From contig NZ_JABBND010000032.1 in the NCBI RefSeq assembly GCF_012933465.1, forward strand, positions 1 through 43,028: a stretch of 43,028 bases of DNA. The letters are read 5' to 3'. Shown here one piece after another: positions 18,941-26,994 of this stretch. A program made the position numbers and the translations under genes. Under the pieces are notes generated by a model that worked only from the letters and a program-made list of their open reading frames with translations, was not told where the DNA came from and did no database searches. The stretch comes from Actinomycetospora sp. TBRC 11914 (lineage in GTDB: Bacteria > Actinomycetota > Actinomycetes > Mycobacteriales > Pseudonocardiaceae). How positions within the stretch are numbered: position 1 is the stretch's first letter; every line of letters starts with the position of its first letter.

Positions 18941-20035
18941 CTACGGCGCGCCCGCAACGCGTCGACCTGGGACGGGGCTCCCAGCCGCGAACTCGGGTCG
19001 GGCGTCATCGATCTGGTCCTGGAAGACGTCGAGGAGTCGTTCCTTGGCTTCGTCAGTGACGGCTCCCGCGACGTCCCGCGCGAGCGGGTTGATGGCTTGG
19101 AGCCGGACGGCTTGATGCTTGTCGGGGTTCGGGCAGCTGAATACCGCGAGGAGCTGGAAGGCCTGGACGGTCTGCTTCGAGGTCGCCATGGTGAGGAGAG
19201 GCGAGCCTGCTGTGAGGGCGGTCTGCAGGTTGCTCCAGGCCTGATCGATGGTCTTGTCGATGACCAAGTCCGTAAGCAACGCATCAAGGCCGGAGTTCCT
19301 GTTGCCCGGACGGAGCAGCTCCTTAATGGTGCTCTTGGCCGTCGACGGGATTTTATCCAGCGTCTCCTGAAACTCCGAGACGAGTTGAGCTAACGCCAAG
19401 AACAGGCTGCACCAGAAGTGATTCGCGAGGGCACGGCGAACCTCTGGGTCCGCGAGGTATGGCTCGTCCTTGAGGTCGTCCCAGGTCTTGCGTGCGACGG
19501 TGTCGGCGAGGGCCTCGGCATGGTCGGCGAGGCTCAGACTGGTGGAAGGCGGGGAACCGGCTCCTTGCAGGTCTGGGAGCCTTGGGCCTCCTATGTGCTC
19601 TGCCGCTGACTCTGGGGTCGGCTGTCGAGGGAGGTTGGGGTCGGTGGCGGTCGTATTCGTCGACGCGCTCTCGTCGCCGGCGTCGTCTAGTCGACGACGA
19701 GGCGTTTGTCCGAGTCGCGGCGAGGGAACGAGGTCTGGCTGAGGACGTCCCTTTAGCCATCGGACGAGGTCGAGCCGAACCCGGTCAACGACCTGCTCAC
19801 GAAGTTGTCGACGTCTACGGCGTCGCCGACTGGGGTCCTTGTATCGTTTCCACTCGGTCTCTGCTCGATCGCGTAGTTCTTCTTCGCGCTCTGAGGATCC
19901 CTGCGCCTCCCGCGTGAGGTCGATCCATCCAATCCACCCGTGTAGTGCGCCTCCACACCAGGTGCACCGACACTGGTGGAGGCGCGCCTCTTCGCAATTC
20001 TTATAGTGTTGACTGCGCACCACGGAACAGATCAT
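18941..20035 (-). CDS. Cys-rich hypothetical protein with C-x-C-x2-CGG(A)LHGW motif
   Basis: Function not recognised. The 364-aa product begins with NCEEARLHQCRCTWCGGALHG, four Cys and two His spaced as for a zinc-binding knuckle. A basic, Arg-rich helix follows (about 62-105, including seven consecutive Arg), then a Pro/Ser/Thr linker (about 110-150) and a helical C-terminal domain. The knuckle with LHGW recurs in uncharacterised actinobacterial proteins; this is recollection, not a search. The first ATG has GGGAG directly against it; GTG codons 5 or 6 are alternative starts. It is convergent with nothing and divergent from the membrane-anchored protein across 482 bases. Placement beside a helicase-nuclease suggests an immunity-related role (inference). 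Confidence 0.65.
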   Translation of the reverse strand: MICSVVRSQHYKNCEEARLHQCRCTWCGGALHGWIGWIDLTREAQGSSEREEELRDRAETEWKRYKDPSRRRRRRRQLREQVVDRVRLDLVRWLKGRPQPDLVPSPRLGQTPRRRLDDAGDESASTNTTATDPNLPRQPTPESAAEHIGGPRLPDLQGAGSPPSTSLSLADHAEALADTVARKTWDDLKDEPYLADPEVRRALANHFWCSLFLALAQLVSEFQETLDKIPSTAKSTIKELLRPGNRNSGLDALLTDLVIDKTIDQAWSNLQTALTAGSPLLTMATSKQTVQAFQLLAVFSCPNPDKHQAVRLQAINPLARDVAGAVTDEAKERLLDVFQDQIDDARPEFAAGSPVPGRRVAGAP

Positions 20036-20517
20036 CTCCCTGCCTGGCCGGAGAGTTGCAGGCTATCGCGAACCAGATCTACGGTCTTGAGGGCTTGGCC
20101 GCTAGTGCTTGAGCTAAATAACAGCGAAGTGGTTCGAGTATGCTCCGAAAGGAGAAGTGTCGATGAGGATTAGCCGATTGCGGGCGCAAGCCGCCAATCG
20201 GGCGGACCTTGAGTGAACGTGGTGGCCATGACTACTCAGGGCGGCCTACCTACGCCTAATGGAGGTCGGCGACCTTCAGTCCAGAGCGAGTCTGCCCCTG
20301 CAAGATGTCCTGTCAGCTGCGGCCCGTAGGGGCTCCCGGCCCCAATCCCGCGATAGGGCCGGTATAGATGCATCTGCGGAGGGTGCGGGTCGGTAGGCGG
20401 CGCGATGCCTGTCTCTGGGGCTCTCGGCGAGCGGCCTTCTGGAACTACCTCGTTGCCACGGGCTTGTCTACCCGACCGTGAGGAGTTGAGGCGGTCCGGC
20501 GCGAAGGTCGGCAGAAC
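20036..20517. other. 482-base divergent intergenic region with a possible mini-ORF
   Basis: It separates the minus-strand Cys-rich gene from the plus-strand membrane-anchored gene and must hold promoters for both. Base composition is less GC-rich than the flanks. Visible elements are the possible 17-codon ORF at 20163-20216 and an inverted repeat CCGATTG/CAATCGG (20174-20180, 20195-20201). Nothing else is recognised. Confidence 0.5.
20163..20216 (+). CDS. Possible 17-aa mini-ORF with strong ribosome site
   Basis: AAAGGAG (20148-20154) lies 8 nt before an ATG that opens MRISRLRAQAANRADLE and a TGA. Half of its coding sequence forms an inverted repeat (CCGATTG, 14 bases, CAATCGG). That arrangement would suit a leader peptide whose translation alters a downstream hairpin. 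The next gene on this strand starts 300 bases later. It may equally be chance or a gene remnant. Confidence 0.22.
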   Translation: MRISRLRAQAANRADLE

Positions 20518-21318
20518 GTGCATAGCACAATGTCCGCTGTGCCGTCCCCCACCGTGGCCGTGATCGTGGCAGTCATCGCTGCACTGGCCTCGCTAACGAG
20601 CTCGCTCGCGATCGAGCTGTCTCGGCGGCGTGCGGCGGCACGTTTGCAGGTCAGCACGGCTGCACAGCAGGCCAAGCTCGAGCGCTTACAATCCTCGCTT
20701 GCAACGCAGCGGGATGCCGCCACTCAGCACACTCGAGCCGCAGAGGTGATGGCCACCTACAGCAAGCCCGTCGCACAAGCGGTGTTCGACTTGCAAAGCC
20801 GACTGTTCAACATCTCCGGTGGATTCCGAGGGGACGGCGACCTTGATTACTACCGGACGAGCACGCTCTTCGTGATCGCGGACCTGTTGGGTTGGTTCGA
20901 AATCGTGCGGAGGGAGGTCCAGTTCCTCGACCTTGGCTCAGCGGAAGCCACCCGCAGGGTCAGGTGGGCGTTAGAGGCTGTCCGAGACTCGTGGGCGGAG
21001 AACTCCAGCCGTCTTGGTATGGGCGACGGCTTCTATCTCTATCGCGGTGAGCAGCGAGCGATTGGGGAACTTATGGTCGACACGCCCGCGGCCGGGCCTA
21101 CTCGAACGCGTGGCTACGCCTCATTCGTTTCGGCGCTCGAGGGGGACCAGCACTTCGCACGATGGTTCGATCGCCTGGATGCTGAGCTGACCGTGCTCGA
21201 TATGGTTCCTCCCCGCCTCGTCCGGGTCCAACGGGTGCTTGTCGACCTGCTCGACCTGCTCGATCCGGAACGAACGCGCTTCCCTATGAACCGTGATCGC
21301 CTGCCCGGAGCGGGCTGA
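20518..21318 (+). CDS. N-terminally membrane-anchored coiled-coil protein, function unknown
   Basis: The 266-aa product has one transmembrane helix (about residues 11-30, VAVIVAVIAALASLTSSLAI) followed by RRR. A coiled-coil stretch follows (about 38-75), then a globular alpha-rich domain containing FNISGGFRGDGDLDYYRTST and IADLLGWFEIVRREV. The topology predicts a short outside N-terminus and a large cytoplasmic domain. No family is recognised, but single-helix anchors joined to cytoplasmic sensor domains are common in phage-defence loci. The start is uncertain: GTG 20518 has GAAGG 11 nt upstream, while ATG 20530 lacks a ribosome site. It is convergent with the helicase-nuclease gene (112-base gap). 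Confidence 0.7.
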   Translation: MHSTMSAVPSPTVAVIVAVIAALASLTSSLAIELSRRRAAARLQVSTAAQQAKLERLQSSLATQRDAATQHTRAAEVMATYSKPVAQAVFDLQSRLFNISGGFRGDGDLDYYRTSTLFVIADLLGWFEIVRREVQFLDLGSAEATRRVRWALEAVRDSWAENSSRLGMGDGFYLYRGEQRAIGELMVDTPAAGPTRTRGYASFVSALEGDQHFARWFDRLDAELTVLDMVPPRLVRVQRVLVDLLDLLDPERTRFPMNRDRLPGAG

Positions 21319-21430
21319 CTGGGGAGGCGGAGCAAGTATGGCCCGAGCTACTGGGCTGAGAGCGGCTTCTGACCGCAACCAGCTCCGCCGCGAGAAGGGC
21401 TGCAGGCGAGCTCGACGGCCGGGCCCGTGC

Positions 21431-24400
21431 TCATCGAAATAGCCCTGTGGCGGTGATGATGTCGTTGGCAACGTTGTCCGGAACGAGGAGGCAGCGCCAA
21501 GACGGGTATCGCAGCACCTGCCAGCCGGCGCGTTTCAGAATGGCGTCTCGCGCGAGGTCTTGGCGTCGTTGCCGGCCGCGTGCGTCGTGGTGGTGGATGC
21601 CGTCGCATTCGATGTCGACCGGCCCGTTTGGAGTGTGAAGGGCGAAGTCGAGTTCGTAGCCCTGCTCGACGGGCTTGAGGTCGACGGGCACTTCCCATGC
21701 CCGCAGCGCGGTGTAGAGCGCGGTCTCGGCGCGCGAGTGCAGTAGCCTGGTGCGCTCGTCGGCGGGCACGGACCGGTGGCCCAGGTCAGTGGTGGCGGCA
21801 GCGTCCGTGTTGCGGCTGGCCGCGTCGAGCAGCGCGACGAGGGTTGGGGCCGCCAGCCCGGGTACCGCGTCGGGGTCTGTGACCACGACCAGAGCTCGTT
21901 GGGCCCGCGAGACCGCGACGTTGATCAAGCGACGGTTGTCCTCGATCCACCGAACCGCCCGGTCGGACGCCTGGTCGGTCAGGACCGGTGAGAACAGCAT
22001 CACCTCGCGCTGGTCGCCCTGGAAGGTGTTCACCGTGCCGACCGCCACCGTCGCGGCAGTCTTGTGGCCGACGCGCCTGGCGAGTTCGTCCTCGATGGCC
22101 TGCCGCTGCGCTTTGTAGGGGGTGACCACACCGACTGAGTCGGCCGTCTCTATATGGGCAGTCAGCCAGTCGACCGTGGCGTTGACCTCGGCGTTATTTA
22201 CCCACGAGGCCCCATTGGGGCCTCGTTGCAGGGCGCCGGTGACCGGAAGGACGGTGAGTCCACGCGGCTCGCCCTCAAAATCGTTGGTGTCGGTGAGGAT
22301 CTGCAGGGTCCCGCCGTAGAACTGGTCGTTGCAGAATGCAGCAATCTCGGGGTGGCAACGTCGGTGCTCGTCGAGCAGGAACGGTGCCGGCGGGCCAGGT
22401 TTGCGGCTGGACGTGGTCACTGCGGCGAAGGCGGAGTCAGCCGCGGAGAGCCCATTGGCCCTTAACTGGTCGTGGCTAGCCCCGGCGGCTGCGGCCAATG
22501 CACGGAGCTGGACCCCGGTGAGGGTGACGACGGGAGCGAGCTGGTTGGGATCGCCGATCACGACCAGCCGCCTGGCCCGGTAGGCCAGTGGAATGAGGTC
22601 GGCGACGCCGCACTGACTGGCCTCGTCGACGACGACCAGGTCGAACAGGCCGGCGCGCAGCGGAAAGTTCCCGCGGATGGATAGGGCGGTGCAGGCCCAG
22701 CCGCGGGCACCCGCGGCGAGGGCCTCTCCGGTCGCGGCGACGCGGGCGGCGCGGTCACCGGTCCGCACGCGCGCCAGCTGGCGCAGGGCGACGGCCGCGG
22801 CCCGCAGCGACTCCTGCACCTTCGGGGTAAGCACCGCCCGGCTGGCCGCGCCCAATTCCTGGCCCGCGGCGCTTAGCTCGGCGTAGGTCTCGTCCGGCTT
22901 GTCGGGGCCGAGCGCGTCGTACTGCTCGTGCAGCTCGTCGAACCGATGCGCGGTCCGAGCCCACGCCACCACATCGCTCGCCTCGACGGCGTCGTTGCTC
23001 GCAGCGACCGCGCGGCGTAGTTGGTTGAGGCGCCACCGCGGAAACAGCCGCGGGGCGACCTCGAGGCGCCGCGCCCGACGCAGCGCCCAGCCGTACTGCC
23101 CAGCCACGGCCGCCGGCGGGTGGGGCTGGCCCCACAGGAGGATGGCGGTCTCGTCGCGGTCTAACGCGGCCTGAGCCAAGGCGGCGTCGAGGCGAGAGCG
23201 CTCGGCGATTGCCTCGATGATCGCGCGGCGACGGCCGTCGGCGATGTCGAGTCGGCGACGGGTAATCTCGGGCGACGGGGCGGGGTCAGGGACGCGCTCG
23301 GCGAGCTGCTCGAGGACCTCGGGCAGAGCCTCGCGCACCGACTTGTTGCCTGTACGGATCAGGAGACCATCGTCGATCTTCTGGCAGCGGTCCGCGGCGA
23401 CGTTCACCGCACCGTTGTTGGTCGAGGCCACCAGCACGCTTTCCCCGCGTTCCCAGGCGTCGGCGACGATGGTGGCGACCAGCTCGCTCTTGCCGGTGCC
23501 TGGCGGGCCCTTGACGGCGGTCAACCGGGCGGTAGCGGCCATCGCCGCGGCTTGCTGCTGGCCGTCGCTGAGCGGCTGCAACGGGGCAGGGCATAGCGGT
23601 GTGCTGGTGCTGGCGTGCTCGTCCTCGGCCGGTGCGGACTCAATCAGCCATCGGGCTGCGGTCCTGTGCCAGTCGTCGCGCCACCGCAGATCCGAGAGCT
23701 CCTCGAGCAGTCCCGCGGTAGGCCCGCCCCCTTCGCCTCGGACCGCAACCAACGCGTTGTACACCCCGACCTCGCGTGGGGGTGTCTGATCGAGGTGGTC
23801 TATGTCGAGGTCGACCGGGCCGAGCCCGAGGGCGTCCAGCATGCGGGTTGCCAGCCCGGCCAGCGCTTGAGGGTCGGTGAAAGGCAGCAGTCCGGAGGGC
23901 GGCACGTGGGACTCGGCCTCCGCGATCACCCCCATAGCAAAGAACTCGCCGCCGAGTGTGATCGCGGGGTTGAGGTAGGGGTTGTCGTCGGCCGCGACCG
24001 GGTGACCGCCGGGTGTGTACGGGGCCTCGAGCCGCGTCATGAACAGCGGCGCCACTTGGCGCTGACCCCGCAAGTCAGACAGGACTAGCAACGGCCAGCC
24101 CACGAACACCTCTTCATTGGGCCTGAGCTTGTCGAACAAGCCGGCCAGGGCAGCGCTGGGCTCGAGGTCGTCGCCGCGGCCGGTCACGATCGTCTCGCGG
24201 GTCTCCGCCAGCGGCACCCACCAGTCGCCGCGATGGGCGAGGGGGACTGGAGCGCACGCACTGTCGCGGCGCACCGCCTCGTGGTGATAGCCCAGCAGGG
24301 TGGGCCACACACGATGGTCTTCGCCGTCTCGGCGCCCTCCGCGTTCCCCGCGACCGCACGGTGCTGGGGCGGTCCGCGGTCGCTCCTCCGACCGCGGTTG

Positions 24401-24592
24401 TCGAGGTGGTGGCACCGTCGACGCAAGCGGCCGCACCTGTGGGTGGGGCGAGCGCGGGGCCCTGCTCGGGCAGGACACACAGCGCACGCCGCCGGTATCG
24501 GGACTCCAGCGACCCCGCTGACCCGCGGACAACCTGGCACCGCAGGCGCGGCACCGGCCGTCGAAGTTCAACGTGATGGTCCGCTCGCCCAC
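21431..24592 (-). CDS. SF1 (Upf1-like) helicase fused to a C-terminal Vsr/DUF559-like nuclease
   Basis: A 1053-aa multidomain protein. Residues 14-41 form a C4 zinc finger (CRAC...CVSC). The helicase core carries Walker A GPPGTGKSE (362-370), Walker B VVVDEASQ (653-660), GDPNQLAPV (680-688), the arginine motif DEHRRCHPEI (741-750), TPYKAQ (824-829), VNTFQGDQREVM (854-865) and NVAVSRAQRA (891-900). The last 100 residues have the PD-(D/E)xK-type pattern ELDFALHTPNGPVDIECDG, then DAILKRAGWQVLRYPSW, typical of Vsr/DUF559 endonucleases. Helicase-Vsr fusions include reported single-gene anti-phage systems (Hhe type, with DUF4011). The GTG start has GGGGAGG 5 nt upstream. A role in degrading invading nucleic acid is inferred. 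Confidence 0.9.
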   Translation of the reverse strand: MGERTITLNFDGRCRACGARLSAGQRGRWSPDTGGVRCVSCPSRAPRSPHPQVRPLASTVPPPRQPRSEERPRTAPAPCGRGERGGRRDGEDHRVWPTLLGYHHEAVRRDSACAPVPLAHRGDWWVPLAETRETIVTGRGDDLEPSAALAGLFDKLRPNEEVFVGWPLLVLSDLRGQRQVAPLFMTRLEAPYTPGGHPVAADDNPYLNPAITLGGEFFAMGVIAEAESHVPPSGLLPFTDPQALAGLATRMLDALGLGPVDLDIDHLDQTPPREVGVYNALVAVRGEGGGPTAGLLEELSDLRWRDDWHRTAARWLIESAPAEDEHASTSTPLCPAPLQPLSDGQQQAAAMAATARLTAVKGPPGTGKSELVATIVADAWERGESVLVASTNNGAVNVAADRCQKIDDGLLIRTGNKSVREALPEVLEQLAERVPDPAPSPEITRRRLDIADGRRRAIIEAIAERSRLDAALAQAALDRDETAILLWGQPHPPAAVAGQYGWALRRARRLEVAPRLFPRWRLNQLRRAVAASNDAVEASDVVAWARTAHRFDELHEQYDALGPDKPDETYAELSAAGQELGAASRAVLTPKVQESLRAAAVALRQLARVRTGDRAARVAATGEALAAGARGWACTALSIRGNFPLRAGLFDLVVVDEASQCGVADLIPLAYRARRLVVIGDPNQLAPVVTLTGVQLRALAAAAGASHDQLRANGLSAADSAFAAVTTSSRKPGPPAPFLLDEHRRCHPEIAAFCNDQFYGGTLQILTDTNDFEGEPRGLTVLPVTGALQRGPNGASWVNNAEVNATVDWLTAHIETADSVGVVTPYKAQRQAIEDELARRVGHKTAATVAVGTVNTFQGDQREVMLFSPVLTDQASDRAVRWIEDNRRLINVAVSRAQRALVVVTDPDAVPGLAAPTLVALLDAASRNTDAAATTDLGHRSVPADERTRLLHSRAETALYTALRAWEVPVDLKPVEQGYELDFALHTPNGPVDIECDGIHHHDARGRQRRQDLARDAILKRAGWQVLRYPSWRCLLVPDNVANDIITATGLFR

Positions 24593-25143
24593 CCCAACCT
24601 CCCCTCGTGGCCCGAAACGCCGACTCGAGCATGCGTCATCAGACCCCGTCGTGAAGACGTATCAGCAGTGTGAACGACACCCCCGACATCCCGCCCGGTT
24701 GCGGAACGCCACTGTCTAGCGCCGCAGCCACCCAGGGACCCCGTTGTCGGCCGTAGGCCGCGGCTCACCCAGGCGAGTGAGGGCACGACGATCGCGAAGC
24801 ACAACGACGACGAGCAGCCGCTTCCAGACACCAAGCGTGAGGGCTCGCTCCAGGTCCGTCTAGCGCCAAGGGTTCGTCCAGCCGCCGGCTGGCAGCACTG
24901 CCCAAGGCAGCGTGGCCTTCGCTCGCGCACTTTGCAGACGGGATTGGGACGCCATGCCGCACGTGATGCCGCGATAGGCCTAGTTATCGCGGCATCGGAG
25001 CAGCTCGTTCCCTGATGTTGAGGGGACGTTACAAGTCTCGCTTTGCGCCAGGCGAAGCATAGCGAAGCCCCGCCAGTTGTTCCGATGCTTGCTGCGTGAA
25101 TGCCTCGGCGTTATGGATTCGCATCTGCGGGGCAGGGGGTCGG
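24593..25143. other. Non-coding junction between helicase cassette and LLM remnant
   Basis: About 550 bases without a convincing gene. A minus-strand frame of 120 codons (24568-24930) overlaps the helicase start, is compositionally odd and matches nothing known. The stretch contains palindrome copy R2 at 24965-24996. An imperfect inverted repeat built from GCTTTGCGCC and GGCGAAGC follows near 25041-25062. Confidence 0.55.
24965..24996. repeat. Dif-like palindromic repeat, copy R2
   Basis: The arms GATGCCGCGATAG and TTATCGCGGCATC are 13 bp with one mismatch at the innermost base. The centre GCCTAG is 6 bp. The outer bases of the two arms match each other (GAT/ATC) rather than copy R1 (GTG/CAC). 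This means the arms vary in a compensated way, as for a symmetric binding site or hairpin. Confidence 0.9.
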
Positions 25144-25743
25144 TCAGACCGCCGCGGCGGCAAGCGCGGGCTGGTCGCGGTCTCGCCAGTCCGCGTCCGG
25201 GGCGAGGAGCTCGAGGGTGCGGTGCTGGTGCGGCTCCTCAGTGGCGCCGTTGACGACGATGAGTTCGTCTGCTTGAACCTCCTTGGCGAGGGCGTCGAGT
25301 GCGGCGACGACCTCGGGGCCGGTGCCGACGAGGGTGCGGCGCAGCATGCCGAGCAGTCGTCCCTGGGGGTGGTCCCGGAGCATGACGAGCTGATCGTCGG
25401 TCAGGTCCTGGCCGCTACCCAGGATGGAGCGCAGCCACTCCAGTTCGGTCTTGCGGTACTGCTCGGTGGCGGTGTCGGCGTCGTCGGCGGCGATGACGTT
25501 GGCCGCGGCGACGAAGTGCGGGGTCGCGTCCGGGCCGGCGAGGGGGCCGGAGGGGTCGAACCGGTCGCGGTAGGTCCGGGCTGCCTCTTCGAGGGCCTCG
25601 GGAGCGAAGTGGGAGGCGAAGGCGTAGGGCAGGCCGAGGTACGCGGCGAGCTGCGCGCCGTAGAGCGAGGAGCCGAGGATGTAGAGCGGGACACCGGCGC
25701 TTCGGTGCGGATAGGCGTGGACGCCGGGCACCTTCGTGACTCC
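25144..25743 (-). pseudogene. LLM-class flavin-dependent oxidoreductase, 5'-truncated remnant
   Basis: About 199 codons match the C-terminal half of bacterial luciferase-like monooxygenases: VPLYILGSSLYGAQLAAYLGLPYAFASHF, then the helical ending VAALDALAKEVQADELIVVNG. The usual N-terminal 130-170 residues, with the barrel start and flavin contacts, are absent. Upstream of about 25743 the open frame continues, but as non-homologous sequence that reads better on the other strand as a TetR tail. The gene was therefore cut at a rearrangement junction and is unlikely to be active. It faces the helicase across copy R2. Confidence 0.72.
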
Positions 25744-25785
25744 GGTCAGGTACCGGAGCCCACGCCACTCGGCCTCGCGTGCCAG

Positions 25786-25914
25786 GAGATGGTCGCGGCG
25801 ACCGAGGGGTTCCTGGCCGACGCCCAGCGGGTCGGGGCGGTCCGCGCCGAGGTCACGGCCCACGAGCTCGTCGGGTGCGCGGCCATGCTGGCGTGGCTCG
25901 GGTCCACGGGCCCC
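25786..25914 (+). pseudogene. C-terminal fragment of a TetR-family regulator
   Basis: The plus frame reads EMVAATEGFLADAQRVGAVR, then AEVTAHELVGCAAMLAWLGS. The (A)-Q-R-x-GAVR-x-(D/E)-V-T pattern is a hallmark of TetR C-terminal domains. No helix-turn-helix precedes it; the frame upstream is antisense to the LLM remnant. Two fragments meeting tail-to-tail within 45 bases mark a deletion or insertion scar. Confidence 0.45.
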
Positions 25915-26409
25915 GCGGGCACCCGCCAAGCCGACGGGCGCGGAACATTTTTCGGCACGGGTACCGCGCCGACCGGTAGCTGGGGGCCGATCGGGCCGCG
26001 AGGTCGCGTGGTCGACCAGCTCTGAGCGCAGGGCGCCACGAGCCGCCCCGATCGTCGTCGCCACGCCCTCGGGTGAAGCGCCGTTGCCGACGGAAGCCGA
26101 GCAGACCTGCCGGCTCGTCACGACCGAGCCTTACGCCCGCTGGTCAATGCCACGATACCTTCAGTTGTGGCGGTAGGAGGCGAGCGTGTCGCGGGCGCCG
26201 CGCCCTTGCAGACCATCCGCGCGGCGATCGCGGGACGTCGAGCGTCTCGTGGTCGCTAATCGACGAGCTGGCCGCTGATTAGGCCCGCGACGGCGGCCGG
26301 CTACGCGAGCCTTCCTTCGGGCTGAAGGGCGCCGGCCCGCTCAGGTCGACCTCTCCGGCGCAGTAGCGACTCGCTCGGGGACTCGTGGCGTCGTCTGCGG
26401 ACGGGGCCC
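25915..26409. other. Decayed intergenic region upstream of the PASTA-like gene
   Basis: Roughly 500 bases with no confident gene. The 3' part of the TetR-like frame runs on into sequence without homology. A weak relative of the palindrome family lies at 26148-26175. A short inverted repeat with CTAATC/GATTAG arms lies near 26258-26282. Confidence 0.45.
26148..26175. repeat. Possible decayed copy (R4) of the dif-like palindrome
   Basis: TGCCACGATAC, then CTTCAG, then TTGTGGCGGTA. The left arm shares its first ten bases with the left arm of copy R3 and the 6-base spacing is kept, but only about six of eleven arm positions still pair. It may be a relic or chance. Confidence 0.35.
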
Positions 26410-26994
26410 GTGACCGAACAGCAACCTCACACCGGTAGCGGCGCCGCACCATCCATCGATGGTCCGGCTGTGAATAACCAGAAAGCTCCGGTTTCGCTGG
26501 GCAAAGCCATCGGCGGGACTTTCGTCGCCGTCACGCTGTTCAGCCTGATCATCGCGCTGATCGGCGCGGTGAACCATCGTGGGTCGGTGCAAGCTCCGGT
26601 CGCGACGGCCAGCCCAGCCATGGTAAGCCCTGCTGTTGCGGAGCCGGCCGCAGCGCCGAAGCTGATGCCGAACCTCGTCGGGCTGACCTCCCAGCAATAT
26701 CTGAACGTTCTGGTTGCCGTCTATCCCGAGTCGCATCCCACGACCGATGACGACGGCTCGGACCCGACCGCAACGATAGTGTCGCAGGAACCAGCGGCGG
26801 GGACCGCGTTGGAACCCGAGGACGGACCGGTCGTCCTGCACATGTCGGATACTGGCTCGAACCCGCCGCCGACCGCGGCGACCGACACCGACACAAGCTC
26901 CGGAAACGACGACTCCGGCAGCGGGCACCACTACATCCCGCACCCCCACGTTCACGCATGCGTCGGAGGACGACACATCCACGTGTGCAGCTAG
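26410..26994 (+). CDS. Membrane-anchored PASTA-like protein with His/Cys-rich tail
   Basis: The 194-aa product has a cytoplasmic N-terminus, one transmembrane helix (about 34-54) and an Ala/Pro linker. An extracellular PASTA-like module follows (about 85-146, opening MPNLVGLTSQQYLNVL and closing with the VSQEPAAGT...PEDGPVVLHMS pattern), then a Ser/Asp/Thr linker. The C-terminus is HHYIPHPHVHACVGGRHIHVC, with two Cys (184, 193) and seven His. PASTA modules bind peptidoglycan fragments in PknB-type kinases; here there is no kinase domain. The tail could bind metal or form a disulfide. The GTG at 26410 is the assumed start. A kinase lacking PASTA lies 900 bases downstream on the other strand. 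Confidence 0.75.
   Translation: MTEQQPHTGSGAAPSIDGPAVNNQKAPVSLGKAIGGTFVAVTLFSLIIALIGAVNHRGSVQAPVATASPAMVSPAVAEPAAAPKLMPNLVGLTSQQYLNVLVAVYPESHPTTDDDGSDPTATIVSQEPAAGTALEPEDGPVVLHMSDTGSNPPPTAATDTDTSSGNDDSGSGHHYIPHPHVHACVGGRHIHVCS

Noticed and set aside
18884..19393. Plus-strand ORF opposite the Cys-rich gene
   Set aside because: The minus-strand frame is longer, has the structured Cys knuckle and a plausible start. The plus frame is its complement and has no recognisable features.
24568..24930. 120-codon minus-strand ORF upstream of the helicase
   Set aside because: It overlaps the helicase start, has low-complexity composition and no ribosome site or homology.
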